Below the pieces are notes generated by a model. It did not search any database. It saw only the letters and a program-made list of their open reading frames with translations, and had not been told where the DNA came from. Of a DNA stretch of 64,000 nt, positions 1-8,863 are shown one piece after another. Origin of the DNA: Paludibacteraceae bacterium. Lineage in GTDB: Bacteria; Bacteroidota; Bacteroidia; Bacteroidales; Paludibacteraceae. Each line of letters opens with the position of its first letter. Position 1 is the stretch's first letter. The position numbers and the translations under genes were made by a program. The stretch lies in assembly GCA_024401475.1 (NCBI GenBank), contig JAKSKZ010000002.1, forward strand, positions 1-64,000, written 5' to 3'.

Positions 1-52
1 AAATAACGCTAATTACCAATTTTTCAATTAGTTATATTTCGCCGAACTGACG

Positions 53-385
53 TTAAATAGCCTCGTGAGAAACCTTTATGGAATAGTTCTTTTCAAGCCA
101 TCCAGCCGTTTGTCTGGGAGACCAATCCTTCGTTATGCAGTCGTTAATCAGCATGACAATTTCGGGTTTCAACTTCCTGTTTGAGGTCCGATGAGCCAGC
201 TTTTTAGCTTTTTCGTCAGCGGCAACCCAATTGTATCCAGAACGGGAACCTCCATGCCTCTTGATTTCCCTACAAACTGTACTTTCGCTGACTTTTATGG
301 CCTGAGCAATAGCCTTCAGCGACTTTTTTTCTTGTAATCCCAGATAAATCCCATATCTTTGCTCTCGGGTAAGATGATTGTACAT
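53..385 (-). pseudogene. IS30-family transposase, 3'-truncated
   Basis: The product is the N-terminal part of an IS30-like transposase. It opens MYNHLTREQRYGIYLGL, the usual start for this family in Bacteroidales, and has a helix-turn-helix at about residues 18-40 (KAIAQAIKVSESTVCREIKR). The frame stays open upstream to 502, but that stretch runs through the palindrome and is unlikely to be translated. The product stops after KVSHEAI, where a DDE catalytic domain of roughly 200 more residues should follow, so the element is dead. The truncation point at about 53 is a junction with unrelated DNA. Family is confident; the exact start is inferred. Confidence 0.85.
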
Positions 386-463
386 ATGCAATACAAAATT
401 ATCAAACCTATTGGAGACTTCGGTCTCCATTTTTGTTTTTTTTATATTGCTTCTTGATTTCCT

Positions 464-519
464 AAAGAGTCGGATGAAGGATGCAGGGGCTAGCCCCTGC
501 ATCCTTCATCCGACTCTTT
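464..519. repeat. 56-bp perfect palindrome with GGCTAGCC centre
   Basis: Two 28-base arms meet with no spacer at position 491/492; the central bases are GGGGCTAGCCCC. Every base from 464 pairs with its mirror up to 519. It lies between the 3' end of the YgjP-like gene and the IS30 fragment. As RNA it would fold into a very long hairpin and could end transcription; on the plus strand it is followed by a T-rich stretch. A second palindrome with the same centre, also beside IS remains, lies at 38531-38580. Confidence 0.9.
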
Positions 520-561
520 TTCTTGCACTTCTAAATTGAAAGTACATCATTCTGCTCTTTT

Positions 562-1281
562 TCAAAAAGATGTATGATATTGCTTTATTTCTTTTTTCCA
601 AACATCAGATTTCCCGTTTGTCACTTTTTTCATCAACGCCCAAAAGGCAGGTCCATGATTCATCTCCTTCGTATGACAAAGTTCATGAAGCAGTACATAA
701 TCAACCAAATGAGGAGGTAACGTCAACAAAAAATAGGAAAGATTGATATTACCAGAAGTAGAACAACTACCCCACCGTGACTGGCTGGAACGAATTGTCA
801 CTTGCTGATAAGAGAATCCATGTTGTTGAGCCAACGCTCTCAATCGGCTCGGCAAAACACGTTTCGCCTCCATTCGCAACACTTTTTCAATCCCCATTCT
901 AATAATATCTTGAGAAGATTGAGAACGAAGATTAACATTGTTAGGACATATGATTGTCAACAAGTTAGAGGCAAGTTTAAATTGAAAATCAGAAGAAAGT
1001 CCGCGCAAGATTTTCAATTCGAAAGTCAAAGTTGAAAATTGGACGTTCTCATCAAACACCAACTTTTCTTTATTCGCCTTAGCCATAGAAAGATGTTCTC
1101 TTATCCAATCGTACTTCGAACGCAAGAATGCCAAACCTTTCGACTCGTCAACACCCTCTGGCAAAGTCAGAATCACCTCCCCACTCCTGATTTTCAAATT
1201 AATGTAATGAGCTCGAGCACTATGTTTGATCAACACCCTACCCAAGACCTCGTCCGTGTAATAATATTCTTTTAACGGCAT
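562..1281 (-). CDS. YgjP-like (DUF45) zinc metallopeptidase
   Basis: This 239-aa protein belongs to the YgjP-like metallopeptidase family (PF01863, related to SprT and WLM proteases). The signature is the HExxH zinc site in LLHELCHTKEMNHGPAFW near the C-terminus, preceded by the conserved SRWGSCS segment and followed by an FW. The N-terminal half is the family's beta-rich region. I chose the methionine at 1281 because GGAGGG lies about ten bases upstream; the open frame extends to 1335 but adds an unlikely hydrophobic leader. A Bacteroidetes-type promoter lies just upstream. The cellular role of the family is not well defined. Confidence 0.85.
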   Translation of the reverse strand: MPLKEYYYTDEVLGRVLIKHSARAHYINLKIRSGEVILTLPEGVDESKGLAFLRSKYDWIREHLSMAKANKEKLVFDENVQFSTLTFELKILRGLSSDFQFKLASNLLTIICPNNVNLRSQSSQDIIRMGIEKVLRMEAKRVLPSRLRALAQQHGFSYQQVTIRSSQSRWGSCSTSGNINLSYFLLTLPPHLVDYVLLHELCHTKEMNHGPAFWALMKKVTNGKSDVWKKEIKQYHTSF

Positions 1282-1310
1282 ATAATATTCACCCTCCAAA
1301 TTATGACACA

Positions 1311-1343
1311 CAAAGGTAGCAATCAAAAGAAACATCTCAACAA
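1311..1343 (-). promoter_or_regulatory. Promoter of the YgjP-like gene
   Basis: Read on the minus strand, TACCTTTG (1318-1311) matches the Bacteroidetes -7 consensus TAnnTTTG. TTG triplets at 1340-1338 and 1343-1341 give a -33 element with a spacer of 19 or 22 bases. The predicted transcript starts just upstream of the chosen start codon at 1281. Confidence 0.6.
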
Positions 1344-1429
1344 GCGTCTATCAATTAAAGTATATTCAGTTAAATATCAATTTGTTACCAAAAATATTCA
1401 CTCCACCTCGATTTTTTTACCCATAAATC

Positions 1430-1460
1430 TTGCGAAATCCGAATATTCAGCCTACCTTTG
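1430..1460 (+). promoter_or_regulatory. Promoter of the tRNA-Phe pair
   Basis: TTG at 1430-1432 and TACCTTTG at 1453-1460 are separated by 20 bases, matching the Bacteroidetes -33/-7 promoter. The first tRNA-Phe begins about 50 bases downstream. Confidence 0.7.
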
Positions 1461-1509
1461 CATCGCAAAAAACAAAAGCAACGGCTGAAAAGTCAAACGC
1501 TTGAAAGAT

Positions 1510-1582
1510 GGTGCCATAGCTCAGTTGGTAGAGCAAAGGACTGAAAATCCTTGTGTCCCCGGTTCGATTCCTGGTGGCACCA
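1510..1582 (+). tRNA. tRNA-Phe (GAA), copy 1
   Basis: A complete 73-nt cloverleaf. The acceptor stem is GGTGCCA paired with TGGCACC, with discriminator A. The D arm contains AGCTCAGTTGGTAGAGC, the anticodon arm is AAGGA-CTGAAAA-TCCTT with anticodon GAA, and the T arm contains GGTTCGATTCC. The CCA end is not encoded. It is identical to copy 2, 127 bases downstream. Confidence 0.97.
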
Positions 1583-1587
1583 CAAAG

Positions 1588-1618
1588 AAAGCGATAAGGT
1601 GATATCGCTTTTTTATTT
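1588..1618 (+). terminator. Terminator hairpin after tRNA-Phe copy 1
   Basis: AAAGCGATA (1588-1596) pairs with TATCGCTTT (1603-1611) around a six-base loop and runs into a T tract. A near-identical hairpin follows copy 2, so gene plus terminator was duplicated as a unit. Confidence 0.8.
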
Positions 1619-1636
1619 TAAAATTCACCATACGAT

Positions 1637-1709
1637 GGTGCCATAGCTCAGTTGGTAGAGCAAAGGACTGAAAATCCTTGTGTCCCCGGTTCGATTCCTG
1701 GTGGCACCA
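1637..1709 (+). tRNA. tRNA-Phe (GAA), copy 2
   Basis: Same sequence and fold as copy 1, with anticodon GAA, no encoded CCA and discriminator A at 1709. No separate promoter is apparent in the 54 bases between the copies, so it probably depends on read-through past the first hairpin. Confidence 0.97.
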
Positions 1710-1717
1710 CAAAACAG

Positions 1718-1747
1718 AAAAGCGATAACTTGTTTATCGCTTTTTTT
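1718..1747 (+). terminator. Terminator hairpin after tRNA-Phe copy 2
   Basis: AAAAGCGATAA (1718-1728) pairs with TTATCGCTTTT (1734-1744) around loop CTTGT, followed by more T. It closes the tRNA unit ahead of the flippase-like gene at 1778. Confidence 0.8.
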
Positions 1748-1777
1748 GTTTTTATAAAATAGCAAAACGATAGGGAT

Positions 1778-3268
1778 ATGTCAGAAATGAAGAACTTGGC
1801 GAAGCAGACCGCCATCTATGGAATCAGCAATATCTTAGGGAAATTCCTCAATTGGTGCCTTGTTCCCCTTTATACTTATATACTTGAAAGTTCGGCAGAA
1901 TATGGAACCGTCACGAACTTATACGCTTGGACCGCCCTGCTGCTTGTCATCCTGACCTATGGGATGGAAACTGGATTTTTCCGCTTCGCAAATAAAGAGG
2001 GAGAAGATTCCACGAAAGTTTACAGCAACACGCTTATCACTATTGGGACAACTTCTGCGATATTTGCCATCATCGGCTACTTTCTCTCAGGACCGATTGC
2101 CAACATTTTAGGCTACTCTGACCACCCTGAATACATCGCTTACATCTGCATCATCGTTGCTCTCGATGCTTTCTGCACCATTCCTTTTGCATATTTGAGA
2201 TTTCAAAACAAATCTTTCAAATTTGCGATGATCACATTGTCCAAGATAATGGTCACCATCGCCCTCAACCTCTTCTTCTTGTTGGGATGTCCGTATCTCA
2301 TGAAGGTCGCACCTTCAACAATCGATTGGTTCTACGACCCTAATTACGGCGTGGGCTATGTATTCGTGGCAAATCTCATCGCGTGTCTATTCTGTACCGC
2401 CACACTCCTTCCTGAGATTAGGAAAGCTAAACTTCAGTACGACAAAACACTGCTAAAGAAGATGTTAGGTTATTCGTTGCCACTTCTACTTCTTGGCATA
2501 GCCGGTATCATGAACCAAACAGCCGACAAAATCATATTCCCTTACTTAATCGAAGACCCACAAGTAGCGCGTGCCGAGTTGGGTATATACGGAGCCTGCT
2601 TCAAAGTGGCCATGGTGATGATGGTTTTCACACAAGCCTTTCGCTACGCCTACGAGCCCTATGTTTTCGCTCAAAACAAGAATGGAGACAAAAAGAAAGA
2701 GTATGCAGACGCCATGAAGTTTTTCATCATCTTCTCTCTGCTAATATTCCTCGGAATGATGTTCTATCTCGACATTTTGAAGTTCATCATCAAGAGTGAC
2801 TACTGGTCAGGACTTCGCGTTGTACCTATCGTTTTAATGTCATACATTTTCCAAGGTATATTCTTCAACCTATCCATCTGGTACAAGTTAGTAGATAAGA
2901 CACAATATGGTGCCTACCTCTCATTCTTAGGTATGATTATTACTTTCATCATCAACATTGCATTTGTACCGACCTTTAGTTATATGGCATCAGCGGCGGC
3001 CTCATTCTGTTGCTATTTTGTCATCATGCTCATCTCGTATCTACTCGGCCAGAAATTTTATCCGATACAATATGACTTGAAATCCATTGCCATCTACTTT
3101 GCCGTGGCATTAGGTCTATTCGGCATCAGCCAGTTGATAGCAACAGAAAACATTGTGATAAAATACAGCATTAATACTATTTTGCTAATTCTATACATTG
3201 CATTTGTTGTCAAAAGAGACTTCCCTTTACATGCAATCCCTGTTATTGGCAAATTTTTCAAGAAATAA
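1778..3268 (+). CDS. MOP-superfamily polysaccharide flippase-like protein
   Basis: This 496-aa membrane protein has about 12-14 hydrophobic helices, an N-terminus typical of Wzx/MviN-type exporters (KQTAIYGISNILGKFLNW) and the polysaccharide-biosynthesis C-terminal domain in its second half. Such proteins flip lipid-linked saccharides across the inner membrane. It lies outside the capsule region, on the other strand and with housekeeping neighbours, so it may serve a conserved glycan and not the capsule. It is 44 bases ahead of the next gene and probably cotranscribed. Substrate cannot be told from sequence. Confidence 0.8.
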   Translation: MSEMKNLAKQTAIYGISNILGKFLNWCLVPLYTYILESSAEYGTVTNLYAWTALLLVILTYGMETGFFRFANKEGEDSTKVYSNTLITIGTTSAIFAIIGYFLSGPIANILGYSDHPEYIAYICIIVALDAFCTIPFAYLRFQNKSFKFAMITLSKIMVTIALNLFFLLGCPYLMKVAPSTIDWFYDPNYGVGYVFVANLIACLFCTATLLPEIRKAKLQYDKTLLKKMLGYSLPLLLLGIAGIMNQTADKIIFPYLIEDPQVARAELGIYGACFKVAMVMMVFTQAFRYAYEPYVFAQNKNGDKKKEYADAMKFFIIFSLLIFLGMMFYLDILKFIIKSDYWSGLRVVPIVLMSYIFQGIFFNLSIWYKLVDKTQYGAYLSFLGMIITFIINIAFVPTFSYMASAAASFCCYFVIMLISYLLGQKFYPIQYDLKSIAIYFAVALGLFGISQLIATENIVIKYSINTILLILYIAFVVKRDFPLHAIPVIGKFFKK

Positions 3269-3312
3269 AACTAAGAGAGACAACTGGCATTCACACTCAA
3301 AACAACAAAGCA

Positions 3313-4260
3313 ATGCTCAAATTTTTAAAGACATACGCATTATTCCTTTCCATGATGCTCGGCATTGTTGCCCACAACATCTTCACCGACGTATCCTTTG
3401 TGACAAAGTATTTCATGGACGAGCCACTAACTGACATCACATTTATAACCAAATACATGCTGTTTGTCATGTTACTAATAACCTATTGCAAGATTTCGCC
3501 CAAACAAATGAAAGCAAACAAGCTGCATTACTGGCTGGCAATCATACAATTAGGAGGTTGCTTCCTCGTTTACGCACTTCTTTACTACTTCAACGAGCAC
3601 GCAGCAGAAGGAGCCCTAATTTGCATACTAACCCCAACAGCCACATCCGCCCCCGTCATCACCGGTTTATTAGGCGGAAGCGTGGCTTGCCTTGCAACTT
3701 ACAGTATTGCCAGCAACCTCGCGATTGCACTCATCGCCCCGCTCGTTTTTTCAATCTTAGGTGCCCATGGTGCGGCTGAGGCCGACTTGACCTTCTTCCA
3801 AGCCTTCCTCATCATTTGTCAGAAGGTTGTGCCATTAGCACTATTCCCGTTCTTCTTGGCTATACTTCTTAAAAAATTCGTTCCGAAAGTACATGAATAT
3901 ATCAAGACCAGGCAAGGCATCTCCTTTTGGCTATGGGTGATAGCCTTAGCCCTTCTAATGGCCCGCACAACTAACGATTTACTAAAAATGGATCCAAGCC
4001 TACAAAAAAGTGCGTTCATTGTTGCAAGCGTTGCTCTCGTGGTTTGCCTTTTGCTATTCATTATCGGCAGACGTGTCGGCACTCGATTTGAGAACACCGT
4101 GGCTGGCGGACAAGCACTTGGACAGAAGAATACGATTCTTGCCATTTGGATGGCACAAACTTTCTTTAACCCACTAGTAGCCATTGCTCCAGCCTCCTAC
4201 GTACTTTGGCAGAACTTGGTCAACTCATTCCAAATGTGGAAACACAACCGAAAATCCTAA
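3313..4260 (+). CDS. BASS/SBF-like integral membrane transporter
   Basis: This 315-aa protein has about nine or ten membrane helices. The segment PTATSAPVITGLLGG followed by a helix with SIASNLAIALIAPL matches the cation-binding core of bile acid:sodium symporter (BASS) transporters, which resemble two inverted five-helix repeats. The likely role is sodium-coupled uptake or efflux of an organic anion, but the substrate is unknown. It sits between the flippase-like gene and a small HAD gene only 6 bases downstream. The family call is from pattern memory and is moderate. Confidence 0.65.
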   Translation: MLKFLKTYALFLSMMLGIVAHNIFTDVSFVTKYFMDEPLTDITFITKYMLFVMLLITYCKISPKQMKANKLHYWLAIIQLGGCFLVYALLYYFNEHAAEGALICILTPTATSAPVITGLLGGSVACLATYSIASNLAIALIAPLVFSILGAHGAAEADLTFFQAFLIICQKVVPLALFPFFLAILLKKFVPKVHEYIKTRQGISFWLWVIALALLMARTTNDLLKMDPSLQKSAFIVASVALVVCLLLFIIGRRVGTRFENTVAGGQALGQKNTILAIWMAQTFFNPLVAIAPASYVLWQNLVNSFQMWKHNRKS

Positions 4261-4266
4261 AAACTC

Positions 4267-4731
4267 ATGAGTAAGCAATTAATCGACAAACTAAAAGATT
4301 GCATCGTCGTCTTCGACGTCGACGGAGTCTTGGCAGCATACGAATTCGGGACGAATTGCCACTACGCATCCGTATGGGATGAAGCTTTCATCTCAGAGAC
4401 GGACAATCCATACTGCAATATCAACCCACTTCCAAAACTACAACAATTCATCCAAGAGATGAATCCAGAGGATGTATATGTTTGTTCGGTAGCATCCCCT
4501 TTCGAAATGGAGGCCAAAGGAGGGTTCGTCACAAGGAACTACGCCATTCGCAAAGAGAACATCCTATTTGTCGATGACAAAACAAAAAAGTTAGAGGCAC
4601 TATTAAAACTAAAAGCAGAAAGAAACGACAAACCAATTGCCATAGTGGACGATACGGTAAAGACATTGGATCAGATATTCAATCAAGGAGACTTTCTAAC
4701 AATACACATTTCTTCATTCTTCGATTTTTAA
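4267..4731 (+). CDS. Small HAD-fold protein, probable phosphatase
   Basis: The 154-aa product begins with HAD motif I in VVFDVDGVLAAYEFG (residues 14-28), where the first Asp is the nucleophile. A Ser in VCSVASPFEM could be motif II, and the FVDDKTKK and IAIVDDTVKT segments supply acidic motif IV-like residues. It is short, with little or no cap domain, so it may act on a large or exposed substrate. It starts 6 bases after the transporter gene and closes that transcription unit. I do not recognise a characterised orthologue. Confidence 0.6.
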   Translation: MSKQLIDKLKDCIVVFDVDGVLAAYEFGTNCHYASVWDEAFISETDNPYCNINPLPKLQQFIQEMNPEDVYVCSVASPFEMEAKGGFVTRNYAIRKENILFVDDKTKKLEALLKLKAERNDKPIAIVDDTVKTLDQIFNQGDFLTIHISSFFDF

Positions 4732-4780
4732 AAGCAAGAAACTAAATTAAAAATCACTTTCCTTTTATAATTGAAAATCA

Positions 4781-4788
4781 TAACTTTG
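4781..4788 (+). promoter_or_regulatory. Probable -7 element for the proC operon
   Basis: TAACTTTG matches the Bacteroidetes -7 consensus; the -33 position has only a weak TTTC. The leader to the proC start is about 105 nt and contains a GTCCCT/AGGGAC pairing (about 4829-4859) of unknown importance. Confidence 0.5.
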
Positions 4789-4900
4789 CAAATGGTGCGA
4801 ATAGTGTGCGTATTGAGCACATAGAAAGTCCCTCCCGCAGACTGAAACAAGCATAGGGACGACTGACTAACACACTCTTAATAAACATAATTTTTCAGAT

Positions 4901-5680
4901 ATGAAAATAGCATTTATCGGAGCAGGTAACATGGGAGGAGCAATCATTAAAGGATTGTATCTCAGCAAAGTATGCAAAGCAGAAGATCTATTCATTGCAG
5001 ACGCAAGCGAAAAGACCTTGGAAGGCATCAAGAAATTAAACAAGAACATTTTCACTTCCACGAACAACAACGATGTTGTGAAATCGGCAGAGTATGTAGT
5101 AATTGCCGTTAAACCTTGGTTGGTAGAGACTGTGCTTGACGGCATCAAGTCATCACTCAATCCTAAGCAACACACTGTCATCTCTATTGCAGCTGGCATC
5201 AACCTAAAAGACATTGCTGCTCAAATCGGCAGTGACTTTACTCTTTTCCGCCTTTTGCCTAACACAGCCATGTCTCTTCGCGAAAGCATGACATTCGTAT
5301 CATCATTGAACGCCAGTGCAGAACAAGAGCAATTCATCGTTGATACATTCAGCAAATTGGGACGTGCTATTTCCATTCCAGAATCACAAATGGGAGCCTT
5401 CACTTCTGTATCCTCTTGTGGAATCGCTTATGCTCTCCGCTATTTGCGCGCCGCAACAGAAGGTGCATGCGAGTTGGGCATCCGTCCAGACATCGCACAA
5501 GAAGTAATCGCACAGACAATGATTGGAGCAGCACAACTCATCCTACAAAACAAGTCAAATGCAGAAGCTGAGATAGACAAAGTAACCACACCTGGCGGAT
5601 GGACGATCAAAGGACTCAACGCTATGGAGGAATATGGTTTCTCCAACTCTGTCATCAAAGGTATCAAAGCAAACAAATAA
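4901..5680 (+). CDS. proC: Pyrroline-5-carboxylate reductase
   Basis: ProC performs the last step of proline synthesis, reducing 1-pyrroline-5-carboxylate with NAD(P)H in the cytoplasm. The 259-aa product has the normal length, an N-terminal Rossmann motif FIGAGNMGGAI, the conserved segment FRLLPNTAMSLRESM in mid-protein and the C-terminal signature TTPGGWTIKGL with its helical dimer region. It is the first gene of a three-gene unit with the XRE-cupin regulator 14 bases downstream and the acyl-CoA synthetase after it. Confidence 0.95.
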   Translation: MKIAFIGAGNMGGAIIKGLYLSKVCKAEDLFIADASEKTLEGIKKLNKNIFTSTNNNDVVKSAEYVVIAVKPWLVETVLDGIKSSLNPKQHTVISIAAGINLKDIAAQIGSDFTLFRLLPNTAMSLRESMTFVSSLNASAEQEQFIVDTFSKLGRAISIPESQMGAFTSVSSCGIAYALRYLRAATEGACELGIRPDIAQEVIAQTMIGAAQLILQNKSNAEAEIDKVTTPGGWTIKGLNAMEEYGFSNSVIKGIKANK

Positions 5681-5694
5681 TAAATTATCATACC

Positions 5695-6243
5695 ATGAAC
5701 GAGCAAATCAAACAGATAGCCGAAAGGTTGAAAGGCCTACGCGATGCGTTAGAGGTCTCAGAGCAAGAGCTCGCCAATGTTTGTTCTATCAGCAAGGAAG
5801 AATATATCGCTTTTGAAAGTGGCGAAAAGGACATCCCCGTAAGCATCTTGCACCGTATCTCTCAAAAATACGGAATAGAGATGACCTCTCTCCTATTCGG
5901 TGAAGATCCCCACATGCGTTCATACTACCTTACCCGCAAAGGGCAAGGAACCGCTATGGAACGCTCAAAAGCCTACAAATACCAATCTTTGGCTGCTGGT
6001 TTCATCAATAGAAAGTCTGATCCATACGTGGTAACAGTCGAGCCTAACGACAAACCTATCCACCTCAATTCCCACCCAGGGCAAGAGTTCAACATGGTGC
6101 TTGAAGGTCGCATGGAACTTAATCTTAACGGGAAAATATTGATCCTTGAGGAAGGCGACAGCATCTATTTCGATTCTGGCATCATGCACGGAATGAAAGC
6201 CCTCGATGGCAAGACAGTCCGTTTCCTTGCGATAATAATGTAA
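5695..6243 (+). CDS. XRE-family regulator with C-terminal cupin domain
   Basis: This 182-aa protein has an XRE helix-turn-helix at about residues 5-62 (LRDALEVSEQELANVCSISKE) and a cupin_2 beta-barrel at about 110-180 (HPGQEFNMVLEGRMEL, then EEGDSIYFDSGIMHGM). Such HTH-cupin proteins are usually transcription factors that sense a small molecule through the cupin. I chose the methionine at 5695 because the longer frame overlaps proC and adds non-homologous sequence. It lies directly before an acyl-CoA synthetase gene, so it may control fatty-acid activation. Confidence 0.88.
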   Translation: MNEQIKQIAERLKGLRDALEVSEQELANVCSISKEEYIAFESGEKDIPVSILHRISQKYGIEMTSLLFGEDPHMRSYYLTRKGQGTAMERSKAYKYQSLAAGFINRKSDPYVVTVEPNDKPIHLNSHPGQEFNMVLEGRMELNLNGKILILEEGDSIYFDSGIMHGMKALDGKTVRFLAIIM

Positions 6244-6258
6244 AATAACAATAAAACA

Positions 6259-7917
6259 ATGCTCGAAAAATATTTGTCAAAAACGAAGTTCGACTCTTTG
6301 GACGACTTCAAAAAGAATTTCAAGGTTATTGTTCCGGAAAACTTCAACTTCGCCTACGAAGTAGTGGACGGATGGGCAGAAAAGGAGCCTAACAAAGTAG
6401 CGCTCTGTTGGACAAACGACAAAGGTGAGCATATCGACTTCACCTTCGCCGACATGAAACGTGAGACAGACAAGACTGCCTCTTACTTCCAATCATTAGG
6501 CATCAAAAAGGGCGACATGGTCATGTTGATCCTCAAGCGCCGCTACGAGTTCTGGTTCTCCATCATCGCACTTCACAAGATTGGTGCAGTCGTTATCCCT
6601 GCCACCCACTTGCTAACAAAGAAGGATATCGTTTACCGTGCAAATGCTGCCACTATCAAAGCCATCGTGGCAGACGGCGACGCTCTAATATTGAAACACG
6701 TGGAAGACTCTCTTCATGAATCTCCTTCAGTAGAGAAGATTATCTCTGTCGGACCATTGGTTCCTGAGGGATGGGAAGACTTCCACAAGGGCATTGAAAA
6801 CGCAGCTCCTTTCGTGAAGCCAGCTTGTCCTAACACCAACGACGACATCTCCTTGATGTACTTCACATCCGGAACGACCGGCAACCCTAAGATGGTGGCC
6901 CACTCCTTCACCTATCCGCTCGGACATATCGTGACTGGAAAATACTGGCACAACTTGAACGAAAAGAGCTTGCACCTTACTGTAGCAGACACTGGTTGGG
7001 GTAAGGCCGTTTGGGGAAAACTCTACGGACAATGGTTCTCGGGTGCCACCGTATTCGTTTACGACCACGAGAAGTTCACGCCTGCCGATATGCTCAAGAT
7101 GATTGAGCAATATAAGATTACTTCGTTCTGCGCACCTCCGACTATCTTCCGCTTCATGATTAAGGAGGATCTTCATAAATACGACCTCTCTTCTTTGAAG
7201 TATTGTACTATCGCAGGAGAGGCTTTGAACCCAGCTGTTTACGAGGCATTCTTGGAAGCAACAGGTGTAAAATTGATGGAAGGCTTCGGACAAACCGAGA
7301 CGACGCTTACCATCGCCACCTTCCCTTGGATGGAGCCAAAGCCAGGTTCAATGGGTATTCCTAACCCTGCCTACGACATCGACCTCATCACAGGTGACGG
7401 CCGCACAGCCGAAGACGGCGAGCAAGGCGAAATCGTTGTCAAGACAGACAAGTGGATGCCGGTAGGATTGTTCAAGGAATACTATCGTGACGCCGAGAAG
7501 ACAAAAGAAGCATTCCACGACAATGTTTACCACACGGGAGATATTGCTTGGCGCGACGAAGACGGCTACTTCTGGTTCGTAGGTCGTACGGACGACGTAA
7601 TCAAGAGTTCAGGCTATCGTATCGGTCCTTTCGAAGTAGAGAGTGCATTGATGACACACCCAGCTGTTGTTGAATGTGCCATCACTGGCGTACCTGACGA
7701 GATTCGCGGACAGATCATCAAAGCGACAATCGTTCTTTCTAAGGATTACAAGTCCAAGGCTGGAGAGGAGCTCATCAAAGAGTTGCAAGACCACGTTAAG
7801 CGCACGACAGCCCCTTACAAATATCCACGCGTCATCGAATTTGTTGACGAGTTGCCAAAGACCATCAGCGGTAAAATCAAGCGTGTTGACATCCGTAAGG
7901 AGGACAGCAAAAAATAA
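6259..7917 (+). CDS. Acyl-CoA synthetase (AMP-forming, medium-chain type)
   Basis: This 552-aa enzyme activates a carboxylic acid as acyl-AMP and then acyl-CoA. The core motifs are visible: P-loop FTSGTTGNPKMVAHS (about 210), A5 motif GFGQTETT, A7 GD motif in HTGDIAWRDEDGYFWFVGRTDD, hinge and A8 in KSSGYRIGPFEVES, and the catalytic lysine in PKTISGKIKR. Length and sequence resemble the acyl-CoA synthetase/AcsM subgroup more than acetyl-CoA synthetase. It follows the XRE-cupin gene by 15 bases and ends at a strong terminator. The acid used cannot be read from sequence. Confidence 0.88.
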   Translation: MLEKYLSKTKFDSLDDFKKNFKVIVPENFNFAYEVVDGWAEKEPNKVALCWTNDKGEHIDFTFADMKRETDKTASYFQSLGIKKGDMVMLILKRRYEFWFSIIALHKIGAVVIPATHLLTKKDIVYRANAATIKAIVADGDALILKHVEDSLHESPSVEKIISVGPLVPEGWEDFHKGIENAAPFVKPACPNTNDDISLMYFTSGTTGNPKMVAHSFTYPLGHIVTGKYWHNLNEKSLHLTVADTGWGKAVWGKLYGQWFSGATVFVYDHEKFTPADMLKMIEQYKITSFCAPPTIFRFMIKEDLHKYDLSSLKYCTIAGEALNPAVYEAFLEATGVKLMEGFGQTETTLTIATFPWMEPKPGSMGIPNPAYDIDLITGDGRTAEDGEQGEIVVKTDKWMPVGLFKEYYRDAEKTKEAFHDNVYHTGDIAWRDEDGYFWFVGRTDDVIKSSGYRIGPFEVESALMTHPAVVECAITGVPDEIRGQIIKATIVLSKDYKSKAGEELIKELQDHVKRTTAPYKYPRVIEFVDELPKTISGKIKRVDIRKEDSKK

Positions 7918-7950
7918 TCGTAGGGGCGGTACCTTGTACCTGCCCATAGA

Positions 7951-7983
7951 TAGGGGCAACCTTTGTGGTTGCCCCTATTTTTT
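7951..7983 (+). terminator. Terminator after the acyl-CoA synthetase gene
   Basis: TAGGGGCAACC (7951-7961) pairs perfectly with GGTTGCCCCTA (7967-7977) around TTTGT, followed by TTTTTT. A weaker GC-rich hairpin lies just before it (about 7923-7946), and the two share the TAGGGGC start. The gene on the other side converges toward it. Confidence 0.9.
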
Positions 7984-8047
7984 ATTGCTCTCCGCTAAAC
8001 ATTTTTGAGATACCAAGTTTGTCCCTTTTTCTTAAATCTCTTGCACT

Positions 8048-8863
8048 TCAAAATCCTCCCAACAAAGAACTCAATATCAAGTAAAAAGCCAATTCACAAA
8101 TGAGGAAAGTTGCTCCGCAACAATCCCCCGTATAACCATGAATCTTTCTATTCATGTAACCAAATAAAATTGCAGCAAACATCATTGAGACAAAAGTGGC
8201 AATAATAATAGGCAACCATACACCAATATCAAAAAACGACAAAAAGAGAAATGGAAACACTCCTACCAAAAAACTAAACAATTTCTCTTTATTGGATACT
8301 GGAGCATAAACCAATTTGTTTTTAGACTCACTTTCGGTTCTCGCATATGGTAAGAAATAGATGATAGTAGAAGCCACCCATTTGCAAAAAACATCTACCA
8401 GCACGAAGAAAACAGCCATCCATGCCACATTAGCCAACTTCTCAGCCATATTGACAAGCAAATTATATAGCAAAAGATAATAAAAGATCAACCCAAGAAC
8501 GCCAAAGGTTCCGATATGGGAATCTTTCATAATATCCAATATGCGTTGACGATTGCCTCCGCCTCCAAATCCATCACAAAAATCGGCAAGGCCATCTTCA
8601 TGAATAGCACCCGTCACTAAAAGCCGAAACAAAAGGGCAAGCAGAATAGATACCGACATAGGCATATTCATCCCAAATGAAGAAATAGACGTGGTCAACC
8701 CAAAGAGCAAAGCCATAAGCCCTCCTGTCAAATAGCCAACTATGGGCCACAAAGGGACAACTCGCTCATAGTATTCCTTAGGGACAACCGTCAATCGCCA
8801 GAAAGGCAAACGAGTGAAAAAACTTAATGCCGCTATGAGACGACAATACAAATTTCTCATCAA
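8048..8863 (-). CDS. cobS: Adenosylcobinamide-GDP ribazoletransferase
   Basis: CobS joins adenosylcobinamide-GDP to alpha-ribazole (or its phosphate), the final condensation in cobalamin assembly, at the inner membrane. The 271-aa product has several membrane helices, the conserved acidic stretch IHEDGLADFCDGFGGG near residue 90 and a C-terminal GDCCGA segment typical of CobS. It is the last gene of the operon and its start overlaps the cobT stop by 4 bases. No cobC follows it. Confidence 0.93.
   Translation of the reverse strand: MMRNLYCRLIAALSFFTRLPFWRLTVVPKEYYERVVPLWPIVGYLTGGLMALLFGLTTSISSFGMNMPMSVSILLALLFRLLVTGAIHEDGLADFCDGFGGGGNRQRILDIMKDSHIGTFGVLGLIFYYLLLYNLLVNMAEKLANVAWMAVFFVLVDVFCKWVASTIIYFLPYARTESESKNKLVYAPVSNKEKLFSFLVGVFPFLFLSFFDIGVWLPIIIATFVSMMFAAILFGYMNRKIHGYTGDCCGATFLICELAFYLILSSLLGGF

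Noticed and set aside
1039..1275. Plus-strand frames opposite the YgjP-like gene
   Set aside because: They mirror a clear coding sequence, have no family features and no suitable starts.
7923..7946. Imperfect hairpin before the main terminator as a REP-like element
   Set aside because: Only one weak copy is seen here; a genome-wide search would be needed to call a repeat family.
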